A stretch of DNA of 64,000 nt from positions 62,001 to 126,000 of the forward strand of contig WNDS01000006.1 of NCBI GenBank assembly GCA_009912235.1. The letters are read 5' to 3'. Below the pieces are notes generated by a model. That model saw only the letters and a program-made list of their open reading frames with translations, had not been told where the DNA came from and ran no database searches. This document shows positions 1 through 8,137 of the stretch, piece after piece. Within the stretch, counting starts at the first letter, position 1. Every line of letters begins with the position of its first letter. The position numbers and the translations under genes are program-made. Source of the DNA: Stenotrophomonas maltophilia (GTDB lineage: Bacteria; Pseudomonadota; Gammaproteobacteria; Xanthomonadales; Xanthomonadaceae).

Positions 1-630
1 TTCGTGCGCCGCGCCGATGATGTGGAGGAAGTGGGCGAGGACATGGACGAGCTGGTCGCGTTCCTGGCCTATGCCGCACTGGAAGCCGGCGAAGGCCAGG
101 CGCAGGCCGGCGAAGAAGGCGTGCAGCTGATGACGGTGCATTCGGCCAAGGGCCTGGAATTCCCGCTGGTGTTCCTGGCCGGCATGGAAGACGGCCTGTT
201 CCCGAGCGCCCGTTCGCTGGAGGAAAGCGGGCGGCTGAAGGAAGAGCGCCGGCTGGCGTACGTGGGCATCACCCGCGCGCGGCAGAAGCTGGTGCTGTGC
301 TATGCCGAATCGCGCCGCATCCACGGCCAGGACAACTACAGCCTGCCCTCGCGCTTCCTGCGCGAGATCCCGCGCGAGCTGCTGCACGAAGTGCGCCCGA
401 AGGTGCAGGTCTCGCGGCCGGCCTCGCTGGGCAGCAGCCGGGTTGCCGGCCACGCCGCCATCGAAGCACCGCCGCTGAAGCTGGGCGCGCTGGTCACCCA
501 CCCCAAGTTCGGCGAAGGCATGGTGACCGACTACGAAGGCAGCGGCGCCCACGCCCGCGTGCAGGTCGAGTTCGCTGATGCCGGCAGCAAGTGGCTGGTG
601 ATGGCCTACGCCAACCTGACGGTGATCTGA
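1..630 (+). CDS. uvrD: DNA helicase II UvrD, C-terminal part (5' truncated by window)
   Basis: Superfamily 1 3'-5' DNA helicase acting in nucleotide excision and mismatch repair. The reading frame is open from base 1, so only the last ~209 residues are present. Visible are helicase motif V ([21 protein letters not shown]) and motif VI ([19 protein letters not shown]), whose arginines contact ATP. The C-terminal Tudor-like domain of UvrD/PcrA follows (from [15 protein letters not shown] to the end) and is thought to bind RNA polymerase or other partners. Stop is TGA at 628-630. PcrA/Rep-type helicases look similar, but this C-terminal domain and its ending fit UvrD. Confidence 0.93.
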   Translation, partial: FVRRADDVEEVGEDMDELVAFLAYAALEAGEGQAQAGEEGVQLMTVHSAKGLEFPLVFLAGMEDGLFPSARSLEESGRLKEERRLAYVGITRARQKLVLCYAESRRIHGQDNYSLPSRFLREIPRELLHEVRPKVQVSRPASLGSSRVAGHAAIEAPPLKLGALVTHPKFGEGMVTDYEGSGAHARVQVEFADAGSKWLVMAYANLTVI

Positions 631-670
631 TCACCGGTGAGGGGGCGGCTCCCTCCCACAGGGAGGGCAC

Positions 671-737
671 TGACCCCATCGCGCGATTCACGTGGATGGG
701 GTCAGATCCCTTTTCGATGGAAAAGGGATCTGACCCC
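671..737. repeat. GGGGTC-type palindromic intergenic repeat, copy A
   Basis: An almost perfect inverted repeat at 698-737: GGGGTCAGATCCCTTTT, a short loop, then AAAAGGGATCTGACCCC. The left arm also pairs with an upstream TGACCCCA at 671-678, so two alternative hairpins are possible. It lies between uvrD and the phosphatase gene. Five further copies of the family occur in this window. The hairpin could act as a terminator or mRNA stabiliser (inference). Confidence 0.85.
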
Positions 738-752
738 GATTAGGCTGCGGGC

Positions 753-1079
753 ATGACCCGCAACGTGCTCTTCCTCTGCAGCCAGAACCGCCTGCGCAGC
801 CCGACGGCCGAACAGGTGTTCGCCGATTGGCCAGGCATCGCAACTGCGTCGGCCGGCCTGCTGGCCGACGCCGAGGAAGTGCTCAGCCCGGAGCTTCTGC
901 AGTGGGCCGACCTGGTGTTCGTGATGGAGAAGGCCCATCGCAACCGGTTGTCCAGCCGCTACAAGGCCTGGTTGAATGGCAAGCGGGTGATCTGCCTGGA
1001 TATCCCCGATGACTACGACTACATGGACCCGATGCTGGTGGCGCTGCTGAAGCGCAAGGTGCCACCGTTCCTGCGTTGA
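753..1079 (+). CDS. Low-molecular-weight protein-tyrosine-phosphatase-like protein
   Basis: A 108-residue protein resembling the small predicted protein tyrosine phosphatases of the LMW-PTP fold. The N-terminal strand VLFLCSQNRLRSPTA contains the phosphate-binding loop C-x5-R (Cys at residue 9, Arg at 15) followed by Ser. A C-terminal DIPDDYDYMDP segment supplies acidic residues at the position of the LMW-PTP general acid loop. It is shorter than classical LMW-PTPs (~150 aa), as is usual in this subfamily. ATG start. The substrate is unknown; phosphatase activity is inferred from the motif. Confidence 0.75.
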   Translation: MTRNVLFLCSQNRLRSPTAEQVFADWPGIATASAGLLADAEEVLSPELLQWADLVFVMEKAHRNRLSSRYKAWLNGKRVICLDIPDDYDYMDPMLVALLKRKVPPFLR

Positions 1080-1086
1080 CGCTGGC

Positions 1087-1105
1087 GGCCTCGCGCCGCG
1101 CTGTG
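1087..1105 (+). repeat. 19-bp direct repeat, left copy flanking the DUF695 gene
   Basis: GGCCTCGCGCCGCGCTGTG occurs here, just after the phosphatase stop codon, and again exactly at 1838-1856. The two copies bracket a ~730-bp segment with one gene and visibly lower G+C than its surroundings. Confidence 0.8.
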
Positions 1106-1193
1106 TCCGGCCAGGTTTGCAACAAATCCGATGGCTCTGAAAGGCTTGAGGCAATAGCGTCCGGGGTTTGCATTGACTCAGGGAACCCTCTCC

Positions 1194-1658
1194 ATGCACA
1201 CAGGCAACGCAACGCTTGCCGTCACTGATCTGTTGGCTGAGGACCATTGGGTAATGGCTCACGGCTTCCAGCATGGCTGTCCGCGAATCGTGCGGTACCG
1301 CGCCATCTCGCAGGAGCTCGATCGGTCCCGACACCAACATCTCGTGTTGATACGGTGGAGCTATCCAGAAGCCATGGGCAAGGAAGGGTTGCCATCGACC
1401 GTTGATCTCGATGAGATCGGCCGTTTTGAAGACGCGCTGCTCGCAGCAGTGGAACGGCCTCTCGGCGACGTGTTGGTGAGTGCGACGACTGGGCAGGGGC
1501 AGCGCGTCTGGGCGCTATACGTTCAGTCGCCCGAAGTATTCGCCGCGACGTGTGGCGACGCCCACTCGCCTGGAGACGTCTGTCCAATCGAAGTTGCAAT
1601 CTGGATGGACCCGGATTGGCGTTACTTCTTCAATGACATCCTGGCAGCCATTGGCTGA
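1194..1658 (+). CDS. DUF695 domain-containing protein
   Basis: A 154-residue cytosolic protein of unknown function. It shows the DUF695 layout: an N-terminal W/Y-rich strand region, the central EGLPSTVDLDEIGRFEDALL segment typical of the family, a TTGQGQRVWALYV strand, and a C-terminal MDPDWRYF motif. Start chosen at ATG 1194; an in-frame TTG at 1173 would add seven residues. G+C is lower than in flanking genes, and the gene sits inside a segment bounded by 19-bp direct repeats, suggesting acquisition. No partner gene suggests a role. Confidence 0.72.
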   Translation: MHTGNATLAVTDLLAEDHWVMAHGFQHGCPRIVRYRAISQELDRSRHQHLVLIRWSYPEAMGKEGLPSTVDLDEIGRFEDALLAAVERPLGDVLVSATTGQGQRVWALYVQSPEVFAATCGDAHSPGDVCPIEVAIWMDPDWRYFFNDILAAIG

Positions 1659-1837
1659 TGTTTTCCTGGCCTGTCACGCCAGCTGCCGACGACCTTGTTC
1701 GGCGGGGGCGGCAGTTTCTCCCTCCTATCATCTATCAGCTTCTGGCCAACACTGCCTGCCGGATCGAGACGTTCCTGGCGGTGAAATTCGACTGACCGCT
1801 ACACGCGGGGGGGGGGGTGGGTGACCACCGAGGCTTG

Positions 1838-1856
1838 GGCCTCGCGCCGCGCTGTG
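1838..1856 (+). repeat. 19-bp direct repeat, right copy
   Basis: Exact second copy of the 19-bp sequence at 1087-1105; matching stops on both sides. Confidence 0.8.
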
Positions 1857-1881
1857 CCATCTGTGGCGTCCTGACGCCGCA

Positions 1882-1895
1882 TTGATCCTGATCAC
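1882..1895 (+). promoter_or_regulatory. Anr/Fnr-type anaerobic box upstream of usp
   Basis: TTGATCCTGATCAC matches 13 of 14 positions of the FNR/ANR consensus TTGAT-N4-ATCAA. It lies 65 bases before the ATG of the universal stress protein gene, a usual distance for an activator site near -40. Usp genes are known ANR targets in Pseudomonas. The binding itself is inferred. Confidence 0.55.
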
Positions 1896-1960
1896 AGCAC
1901 CGTAGCGACAGCGGGTGTGTAATGGGGGTGTTCCCACAGGGCATTCGCCACGGAGCCACC

Positions 1961-2407
1961 ATGTACACGCGCATCCTGATTGCTACCGACGGATCCGAGC
2001 TGGCCGACAAGGGCCTGGCCAAGGGTCTTGAGTTGGCCAAGGGCCTCGCTGCCGAGGTCGATATCGTGACCGTTTCCGAACCGTGGGCCGTCGGCATGTA
2101 CGACGCCATGGGATGGAGCGTGGGCTACATCAACAGCCCGGAATACAAGGCCGACCGCGAGGAAGGCGCGCAGAAGATCCTGCAGCCGGCACTGGCCAAG
2201 GCGCAGGAGCAGGGCGTGAAGGCCAACCCGATCCACGTGCTGGACCGCTATGCGGCCGACGGCATCATCGAGGTTGCCGCCGAACGCAACAGTGACCTGA
2301 TCGTGATGACATCCCACGGCCGCCGCGGGGTCACCCGCGTGCTGCTGGGCAGCCAGACCGCCGAAGTGCTGGCGCGCAGCACGCTGCCGGTGCTGGTCAT
2401 CCGCTGA
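1961..2407 (+). CDS. Universal stress protein (UspA family)
   Basis: A 148-residue single-domain UspA-type protein (cytoplasmic, nucleotide-binding, stress survival). The family's N-terminal strand RILIATDGSELADKGL is present. The ATP-binding signature SHGRRG...LLGSQT near the C terminus marks it as an ATP-binding subtype, and the final strand LPVLVIR closes the fold. ATG 1961 was chosen because the fold begins there; an in-frame ATG at 1922 would add a non-homologous 13-residue leader. An Anr-like box 65 bases upstream suggests induction under low oxygen (inference). A hairpin follows the gene. Confidence 0.9.
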   Translation: MYTRILIATDGSELADKGLAKGLELAKGLAAEVDIVTVSEPWAVGMYDAMGWSVGYINSPEYKADREEGAQKILQPALAKAQEQGVKANPIHVLDRYAADGIIEVAAERNSDLIVMTSHGRRGVTRVLLGSQTAEVLARSTLPVLVIR

Positions 2408-2433
2408 TCCACGCGTTCCCGGGGAGGGGACCC

Positions 2434-2470
2434 GACGCCGGTACGCAGGACGCGTGCCGGCGTCATCTTT
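2434..2470 (+). terminator. Probable terminator hairpin after usp
   Basis: GACGCCGG and CCGGCGTC (2434-2441, 2457-2464) form an 8-bp stem extended by an inner ACGC/GCGT pairing, followed by ATCTTT. The U tract is weak, so efficiency is uncertain. Confidence 0.5.
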
Positions 2471-2490
2471 CGTGGGCTGCCGAAGTGGAC

Positions 2491-2545
2491 ATCCACGCAT
2501 GGCGTGGATCTACAGGGATGGTGACACATGGCGTGGATGTACAGG
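2491..2545. repeat. GTAG-type REP (ATCCACGC...GCGTGGAT) plus half copy
   Basis: ATCCACGCATGGCGTGGAT (2491-2509) followed by CTAC is, on the minus strand, a GTAG-headed palindrome. A degraded half copy follows at 2528-2545. The same element recurs at 48223-48241 and, mutated, near 39618. These resemble the REP (SMAG) elements of Stenotrophomonas. Confidence 0.65.
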
Positions 2546-2564
2546 GGCGGTGACGGTCTTCAAT

Positions 2565-2628
2565 GGGGTCTGAGCCCTTTCCTGCGGAAAGGGATCCGAC
2601 CCCTGGCCGCAGAAAGGAATCCGACCCC
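2565..2628. repeat. GGGGTC-type palindromic repeat, copy B with extra half
   Basis: GGGGTCTGAGCCCTTTCC / GGAAAGGGATCCGACCCC form a hairpin at 2565-2603. A second right half (AGAAAGGAATCCGACCCC, 2611-2628) follows. It sits between the convergent usp and DUF2782 genes. Confidence 0.8.
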
Positions 2629-2636
2629 GCGCGGCA

Positions 2637-2921
2637 TCACCAGCTGTACAGCTTCCAGTACACCGGCGAGACGCCGTCCTTGCTGCTGTCCATGCGGCCG
2701 TCGCCGTTCTTGTCATACATATAGTACGAGGGGCCGCGCAGCGGGGCCACCTTCACCATGCGCAGCTGGCCGCTCACGCGGTATTCCTCCAGCGTATCGC
2801 CGTTGTCCAGGGTGCGGGTGGCCACCTCGGCACCGGCGACATCCACCGGCGGGGCACCGGCGCCACCGGTGGCGCAGGCCGTCAGTACAAGCAGCAGCGG
2901 GGCCAGCATCAGGGTCTTCAT
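2637..2921 (-). CDS. DUF2782 family lipoprotein
   Basis: A 94-residue predicted outer-membrane or periplasmic lipoprotein. The N-terminal signal peptide ends in lipobox LTAC (Cys ~16). The mature part has the DUF2782 pattern: RTLDNGDTLEEYRVSGQLRM, then KVAPLRGPSYYMYD, and a C-terminal DGVSPVYWKLYSW. Divergent from polA with 101 bases between the start codons, an arrangement I recall in Xanthomonadaceae. Function unknown. Confidence 0.88.
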   Translation of the reverse strand: MKTLMLAPLLLVLTACATGGAGAPPVDVAGAEVATRTLDNGDTLEEYRVSGQLRMVKVAPLRGPSYYMYDKNGDGRMDSSKDGVSPVYWKLYSW

Positions 2922-3022
2922 GGGCCGCAGGGTCCGAAGCTGTGAGAGGACTCTGATTATGCCCCATGCCGGTGTGCCCGCCGTGTCGTCCCGGTGCAGG
3001 GGCGGGCGCGTAGAATCGTCGC

Positions 3023-5800
3023 ATGAGCAGATTAGTCCTGATCGACGGGTCCAGTTACCTGTACCGCGCGTTTCACGCGCTGCCGCCCCTGTTCAATGCA
3101 CAGGGCGAACCCACCGGCGCGCTGTTCGGCGTGGTCAACATGCTGCGCTCCACGCTGAAGGAGCACCCGGCCTATGCGGCCTTCGTGGTGGACGCGCCCG
3201 GCAAGACCTTCCGTGACGACCTGTACGACCAGTACAAGGCCAACCGCCCGCCGATGCCCGACGACCTGCGCAGCCAGGTCGAGCCGATGTGCCGCATCGT
3301 CGAGGCGCTGGGCATCAGCATCCTGCGCATTCCCGGCGTGGAAGCCGACGATGTGATTGGCACGCTGGCGCTGCAGGGCGTGGCGCAGGACCTGAAGGTG
3401 ACCATTTCCACCGGCGACAAGGATTTTGCCCAGCTGGTGCGCCCGGGCATCGAGCTGGTCAACACCATGACCGGCAGCCGCATGGCCAGCGATGAGGCGG
3501 TGATGAAGAAGTTCGGCGTGCGCGCCGACCAGATCATCGACCTGCTGGCGCTGATGGGCGACACCGTGGACAACGTGCCCGGCGTGGAGAAGTGCGGCCC
3601 GAAGACCGCCGCCAAGTGGCTGGCCGAATACCAGCACCTGGATGGCGTCATGGCCGCGGCGCCCGGCATGAAGGGCAAGATCGGCGAGAACCTGCGCGCG
3701 GCGCTGGAACGCCTGCCGTTGAACCGCGACCTGGTGACCATCCGTACCGACGTCGAGCTGGAGGCCAGCCCGACCACGCTGGCCCTGCGCGACCAGGACG
3801 TGCCGGTGCTGACCGAGCTGTACACCCGCTACGGCTTCACCCAGGCGCTGAAGGAACTGGGCGGCCCGCTGGCCGCGCCCACCGTGGATGCTGAAGCGGC
3901 CACGCCCAGCCTGCGTGGCACCGCCGCCGGCTTCGCCCGGGGCAGCGCCGAAGCGCCGGCGGTTGGCGAGGTCGATCCGGCGCTTGCGGCGCCGGGTGAG
4001 TACGAGACCGTGCTGACCCCCGAGCAGCTGCAGGCCTGGGTGGCACGCGTTGAGCAGGCCGAGCTGGTCAGCTTCGATACCGAAACCGATGCACTGGATG
4101 CCATGCGCGCACGCCTGGCGGGCATCAGCCTGGCCGTAGAGCCGGGCCGGGCGGCCTACATTCCGGTCGGCCACGACTACCCCGGCGCGCCGGCGCAGCT
4201 GCCTTTGCAGCAGGTGCTCGATGCGCTGCGCCCGGTGCTGCAGGACCCGGCGAAGAAGAAGCTGGGCCAGCACGGCAAGTACGACCTGCACGTGCTGCGC
4301 CGGCACGGTGTCGACCTGCGTGGCTACCACGACGACACCATGCTGGAGAGCTTCGTGCTCAATTCCACCGCCACCCGCCACGACATGGATTCACTGGCCC
4401 TGCGCTACCTGGGCTACAACACCATCAAGTTCGAGGACGCGGCCGGCAAGGGCGCCAAGCAGATCTCGTTCTCGCAGGTGGGCATCGACGAAGCCAGCCG
4501 CTATGCAGCCGAAGACGCCGACGTGACCCTGCGCCTGCACCATGTGCTGCAGCCGCAGCTGCAGGCCGAACCGGGCCTGGCACAGGTCTACCGGGGCATC
4601 GAGATGCCGCTGGTGCCGGTGCTGGAGCGCATCGAGGCCAATGGTGTGCAGATCGACACCGACGAGCTGCGCCGGCAGAGCCAGGACCTGTCCTCACGCA
4701 TGCTGGCCGCCCAGCAGAAGGCCACCGAACTGGCCGGGCGCAGCTTCAACCTGGATTCGCCCAAGCAGCTGCAGGCGGTGCTGTTCGACGAGCTGCAGCT
4801 GCCGGCGGTGGTGAAGACCCCCAAGGGCCAGCCCAGCACCAATGAAGAGGCGCTGGAGGCCATTGCCGACCAGCACGAGCTGCCGCGGGTGATCCTCGAG
4901 TACCGCGGCCTGGCCAAGCTGCGCAGCACCTACACCGACAAGCTGCCGGAGATGGTCAACCCGGACACCGACCGCGTGCACACCAGCTATCACCAGTCCG
5001 GCGCGGCCACCGGCCGCCTGTCCTCGTCCGACCCGAACCTGCAGAACATTCCGATCCGCACCGACGACGGCCGCCGCATCCGCCGCGCCTTCGTGGCACC
5101 GCCCGGCTTCCAGCTGCTGGCCGCCGACTATTCGCAGATCGAGCTGCGCATCATGGCCCACCTGTCCGAGGACCCGGGCCTGGTGCGCGCCTTCGAGCAG
5201 GGTGCCGACGTGCACCGCGCCACGGCGGCCGAAGTGTTCGGCCGCGCGCTGGACCAGGTGACCCCGAACGAGCGCCGCGCCGCCAAGGCCATCAACTTCG
5301 GCCTGATGTACGGCATGAGCGCCTTCGGCCTGGCCCGCAACCTGGGCATCGACCGTGGCCAGGCGCAGGATTACGTGGCGCTGTACTTCAGCCGCTACCC
5401 GGCCGTGCGTGACTTCATGGAACGCATGCGCCAGCAGGCGCGCGAACTGGGCTACGTGCAGACCCTGTTCGGCCGCCGCCTGTACCTGAACGACATCAAC
5501 GCGCGCAACCAGGGCCTGCGCGCCGGCGCCGAACGCGCGGCGATCAACGCACCGATGCAGGGCACCGCCGCGGACATCATCAAGCGCGCGATGGTCGACG
5601 TGGACCAGTGGCTGAGCGACAACCAGGCACCGGCACGGATGATCCTGCAAGTGCACGATGAACTGGTTTTTGAAAGTGAAGCCGGGTTTGTCGACGAGCT
5701 GCGCGAAAATGTGGTCCGCATGATGTCGCAGGCAGCACAGCTGCGTGTGCCGCTGGTGGTGGATACCGGCACCGGCAGCAACTGGGATGAAGCGCACTGA
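3023..5800 (+). CDS. polA: DNA polymerase I
   Basis: A 925-residue repair and Okazaki-fragment-processing polymerase, full length for the family. Domains in order: 5'-3' exonuclease/flap nuclease (~1-290, with GVEADDVIG and STGDKDFAQLV); a linker; 3'-5' proofreading exonuclease with an intact DxE (FDTETDALD, Asp ~352); Klenow polymerase with motif A DYSQIELR (Asp ~702), O-helix KAINFGLMYG (~755-765) and motif C QVHDELVFE (~877). ATG start; stop TGA. The downstream 390 bases carry a small RNA, as is also true of the polA locus in enterobacteria (Spot 42). Confidence 0.97.
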   Translation: MSRLVLIDGSSYLYRAFHALPPLFNAQGEPTGALFGVVNMLRSTLKEHPAYAAFVVDAPGKTFRDDLYDQYKANRPPMPDDLRSQVEPMCRIVEALGISILRIPGVEADDVIGTLALQGVAQDLKVTISTGDKDFAQLVRPGIELVNTMTGSRMASDEAVMKKFGVRADQIIDLLALMGDTVDNVPGVEKCGPKTAAKWLAEYQHLDGVMAAAPGMKGKIGENLRAALERLPLNRDLVTIRTDVELEASPTTLALRDQDVPVLTELYTRYGFTQALKELGGPLAAPTVDAEAATPSLRGTAAGFARGSAEAPAVGEVDPALAAPGEYETVLTPEQLQAWVARVEQAELVSFDTETDALDAMRARLAGISLAVEPGRAAYIPVGHDYPGAPAQLPLQQVLDALRPVLQDPAKKKLGQHGKYDLHVLRRHGVDLRGYHDDTMLESFVLNSTATRHDMDSLALRYLGYNTIKFEDAAGKGAKQISFSQVGIDEASRYAAEDADVTLRLHHVLQPQLQAEPGLAQVYRGIEMPLVPVLERIEANGVQIDTDELRRQSQDLSSRMLAAQQKATELAGRSFNLDSPKQLQAVLFDELQLPAVVKTPKGQPSTNEEALEAIADQHELPRVILEYRGLAKLRSTYTDKLPEMVNPDTDRVHTSYHQSGAATGRLSSSDPNLQNIPIRTDDGRRIRRAFVAPPGFQLLAADYSQIELRIMAHLSEDPGLVRAFEQGADVHRATAAEVFGRALDQVTPNERRAAKAINFGLMYGMSAFGLARNLGIDRGQAQDYVALYFSRYPAVRDFMERMRQQARELGYVQTLFGRRLYLNDINARNQGLRAGAERAAINAPMQGTAADIIKRAMVDVDQWLSDNQAPARMILQVHDELVFESEAGFVDELRENVVRMMSQAAQLRVPLVVDTGTGSNWDEAH

Positions 5801-5944
5801 GTCGCATTTCGAGCTGGAAACGACGTGAATTCATTCAGACGCGCTGAGTTTCTGACTAAAACATGAATATCACCGGGAAGGGTGCCGGATAAATTGGCGC
5901 CCTTCACGAACTATCAATGTTCGAAGTGCTTCTATAACTCCCGA

Positions 5945-6068
5945 CAGACGCAACGTCTGTCATGGATCTCTCCCATCCCCTGGAGCAGATCTCGGAACGG
6001 GGGCTCCTCCCCAAGCGCCCGTTCCCCGGCCCCGTTGACCTCCCCCTGGTCAGCGGGGCTTTTTATTT
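5945..6068 (+). ncRNA. sX13-like small regulatory RNA downstream of polA
   Basis: Three consecutive stem-loops end in a strong intrinsic terminator, and each exposes a C-rich loop. Stem 1 is GATCT-CTCC/GGAG-CAGATC (5965-5991, loop CATCCCCT). Stem 2 is GGAACGGG/CCCGTTCC (5994-6025, loop with CTCCTCCCC). Stem 3 is the terminator (6029-6059, loop with CCCCC). A TATAAC -10-like box at 5933-5938 puts the 5' end near 5945, giving ~120 nt. Xanthomonas sX13 (~115 nt, Hfq-linked virulence regulator) has C-rich loops on stable stems and, as I recall, lies after polA. The 5' end is approximate. C-rich loops would pair with G-rich ribosome-binding sites (known for the family, not tested here). Confidence 0.72.
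6029..6068 (+). terminator. Intrinsic terminator of the sX13-like RNA
   Basis: Twelve-bp stem GCCCCGTTGACC / GGTCAGCGGGGC with one G-U pair, followed by TTTTTATTT. This is the strongest terminator in the window. Confidence 0.9.
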
Positions 6069-6193
6069 GGGTAATCGAAAGTTTCTCGCGGCACACCCTT
6101 TCGTTACTGCTCACCTTATCCCCGCAGCGCGCTTTTCACCGCCCGCAACACCGCGCTGCGCCACGCTGGGCCATCGTCTGGCGGGAAGCACGC

Positions 6194-6676
6194 ATGTCCG
6201 CTCTGTTCACGCTGGCAATGCCGTGGTGGGAATTCATCCTGCGCGCGGTGGTGGTGTATGCGGTGGTACTGGGCATGGTGCGGCTGAGCGGCAAGCGTGC
6301 GCTGGGCCAGATCACCCCGTTCGACGTGCTGCTGATCGTGCTGCTGGGCAACGCGGTGCAGAACGCATTGCTGGGCCAGGACACGTCCCTGGGCGGCGGC
6401 CTGCCGCTGGCCGCCACGCTGATCCTGCTGAACTACGGCGTGGGCTAGGTGGCAACCCGCAGCCGCCGCATGGAACGGCTGGTGGAGGGCGAACCGGTGG
6501 TGATCGCCCGCGATGGCCGCCTGTTGGCCGCCATGCTGCGCCGCGAACTGGTCAGCACCGCCGATTTCGAGGCGGCGCTGCGCCAGCAGGGCTGCGTGCG
6601 GGTGGAGGATGTGCAGCTGGCGCTGCTGGAGACCACCGGCCACATCACCATCATTCCGCGGCCAACGTCGGACTGA
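6194..6676 (+). pseudogene. DUF421/YetF family membrane protein, interrupted by TAG
   Basis: An inner-membrane DUF421 protein with about three N-terminal helices (from WEFILRAVVVYAVVLG), the conserved RLSGKRALGQITPFDVLL segment, and a C-terminal cytoplasmic domain (RMERLVEGEPVVIARDG). The same frame continues without a shift through both halves, but codon 85 (6446-6448) is TAG, between NYGVG and VATRSRR. A single change from CAG or TGG would explain it. The intact protein would be ~160 aa, complete for the family. ATG at 6194. As written, the C-terminal domain is lost. Confidence 0.8.
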
Positions 6677-6721
6677 GCCCGTGCGTCCGGCGGCGCTGCC
6701 CGGTGCGCGGACGCCGCAGCG

Positions 6722-8071
6722 TCAGCGCGGGTCGGGCGTGTCCATGTCGCTGCCTTTCATCGCCGGCCACACACGCGTGGCATCGACATCGCCGGCCACC
6801 TTGCAGCCCAGCAGACGGCCCTCGGCGCAGCACTGCGCCGCGCCGTCCGGCCGCGCCAGGGTGGGGCAGTCCAGCGGCAGGGGCTGTTCCACGTACGTCA
6901 CCGGCGCGCTGCAGGTGGCCGTGGCCGCCGATGGCGAGCGTACATAGCGGGCGAAGCGGGTGTCGTGGTCCATGCCGACCAGATCGCCGTTGTGCAGGCG
7001 CTGCAGCACGATATCGCTGCCCAAGTCGCGGCGGAGGTGCACCTGACCGTCCTGCAGCCGTGCGCGCAGGTGGCTGTCCAGGCCCTCGACCGTAACCCGG
7101 CCGGCATCGCCGAACTGCAGCTGCGGCAGCAGGCCCTGTTCGCTGGCATAGCGGCCGCAGGGCAGGGTCTCGGCGGCCACCGGCTGCAGCGCGCTGGCCG
7201 GCAGCGCGGCCAACGCGGCCAGCGGACCACAGGCCGAGGCACCGGCGCGCTGGTCGCAGGCGTGCTGCAGCGCCTGTCGCGCAGGCAGCAAGCGGCCAGC
7301 ATTCCACAGGGCCTGGGCGGCGCCATCGCACAGCGCCTCGCCCGGCTGCTGGCTGCACAGGGCCGCCAGTACATCCAGCTGCGCCGCCGGCAGCACGGCA
7401 TCGCGGCGGCGCTGCAGGGCCAGCAGCGCCTTGCCCATCATTTCGACGGCGAACACCTTGGCGGTGGCCATGCAGCCCTCTGCATCGAAGGCCGGCGAGG
7501 CCTCATCGCAGTACGCCGGCATGGCCGGCTCGTCGGGCTGCGCCGCGGGCCGCTGTTCGTTGGTGGTGTCCTGGTAGCGTTCGATCAGCTGCGTGCATGC
7601 GGCGGGAATGATTTCGGCACACCACGCCTGCAGCTGCGCCGGCGCGGCCTCCTGCAGCTCCTCCAGGCAGGTGACCGGATCGGCATGGCAACTGCCCTCG
7701 GCGGCCTCGGGCACCGGCGCGCACGTGGCCGCCTGCTGCAGGGTGAAATCGCGGTAGGCGCCACTGATGGTTCGGCCATCCTCGCTGACCTCCCAGCGCT
7801 CGACGCGGCCAGTGGCCAGGTTGGCCAGCCCCAGCGCGCGGCCCTCCAGGCCCAGGCGCAGGGGCTCGGCCGGCGCGTACGCGCTGCTGAGGCGGCCGTG
7901 CCCTTCGCTCTGCAGGGTCAGCGTGGTGGTGCCTCCTTCGTCGGCATAGGTGCCGCACAGCATGGGCCGGGCGGCGGCGGGCAACGTAGCCATGGCCAGC
8001 AGCACGGCAGCAAGCGCGCACCAGCGCGCCGCGTGGCGGCGGAAAGAGGCAACCAGGGGCATGTCCATCAT
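6722..8071 (-). CDS. Cys-rich secreted protein, paralogue 1 (hemF-flanking)
   Basis: A 449-residue protein of unknown function with an N-terminal signal peptide (hydrophobic WCALAAVLLAMATLPAAARP) and about 17 cysteines in the mature part, suggesting a disulfide-rich periplasmic or secreted protein. Recurrent short motifs such as PCGRYAS, LRARLQDGQVHLRRD, CSAP and QCCAEGR are shared with the gene at 9074-10711, so the two are paralogues. Last gene of a tight minus-strand group (66 bases after hemF). I cannot assign a domain family. Confidence 0.75.
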   Translation of the reverse strand: MMDMPLVASFRRHAARWCALAAVLLAMATLPAAARPMLCGTYADEGGTTTLTLQSEGHGRLSSAYAPAEPLRLGLEGRALGLANLATGRVERWEVSEDGRTISGAYRDFTLQQAATCAPVPEAAEGSCHADPVTCLEELQEAAPAQLQAWCAEIIPAACTQLIERYQDTTNEQRPAAQPDEPAMPAYCDEASPAFDAEGCMATAKVFAVEMMGKALLALQRRRDAVLPAAQLDVLAALCSQQPGEALCDGAAQALWNAGRLLPARQALQHACDQRAGASACGPLAALAALPASALQPVAAETLPCGRYASEQGLLPQLQFGDAGRVTVEGLDSHLRARLQDGQVHLRRDLGSDIVLQRLHNGDLVGMDHDTRFARYVRSPSAATATCSAPVTYVEQPLPLDCPTLARPDGAAQCCAEGRLLGCKVAGDVDATRVWPAMKGSDMDTPDPR

Positions 8072-8137
8072 CCTTGAAGAAATACAGCGGCCGGCACGCG
8101 CAGCGCCCGGCCATGGCGGTAACGGGGCGTGCGGGGC

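Larger units (their letters stand above)
1659..1960. other. Intergenic region between DUF695 and usp
   Basis: 302 bases with no convincing gene. It holds an 11-base G tract (1807-1817), the second 19-bp direct repeat (1838-1856) and an Anr/Fnr-like box (1882-1895). The G tract is a likely slippage or polymorphism site. Confidence 0.6.
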
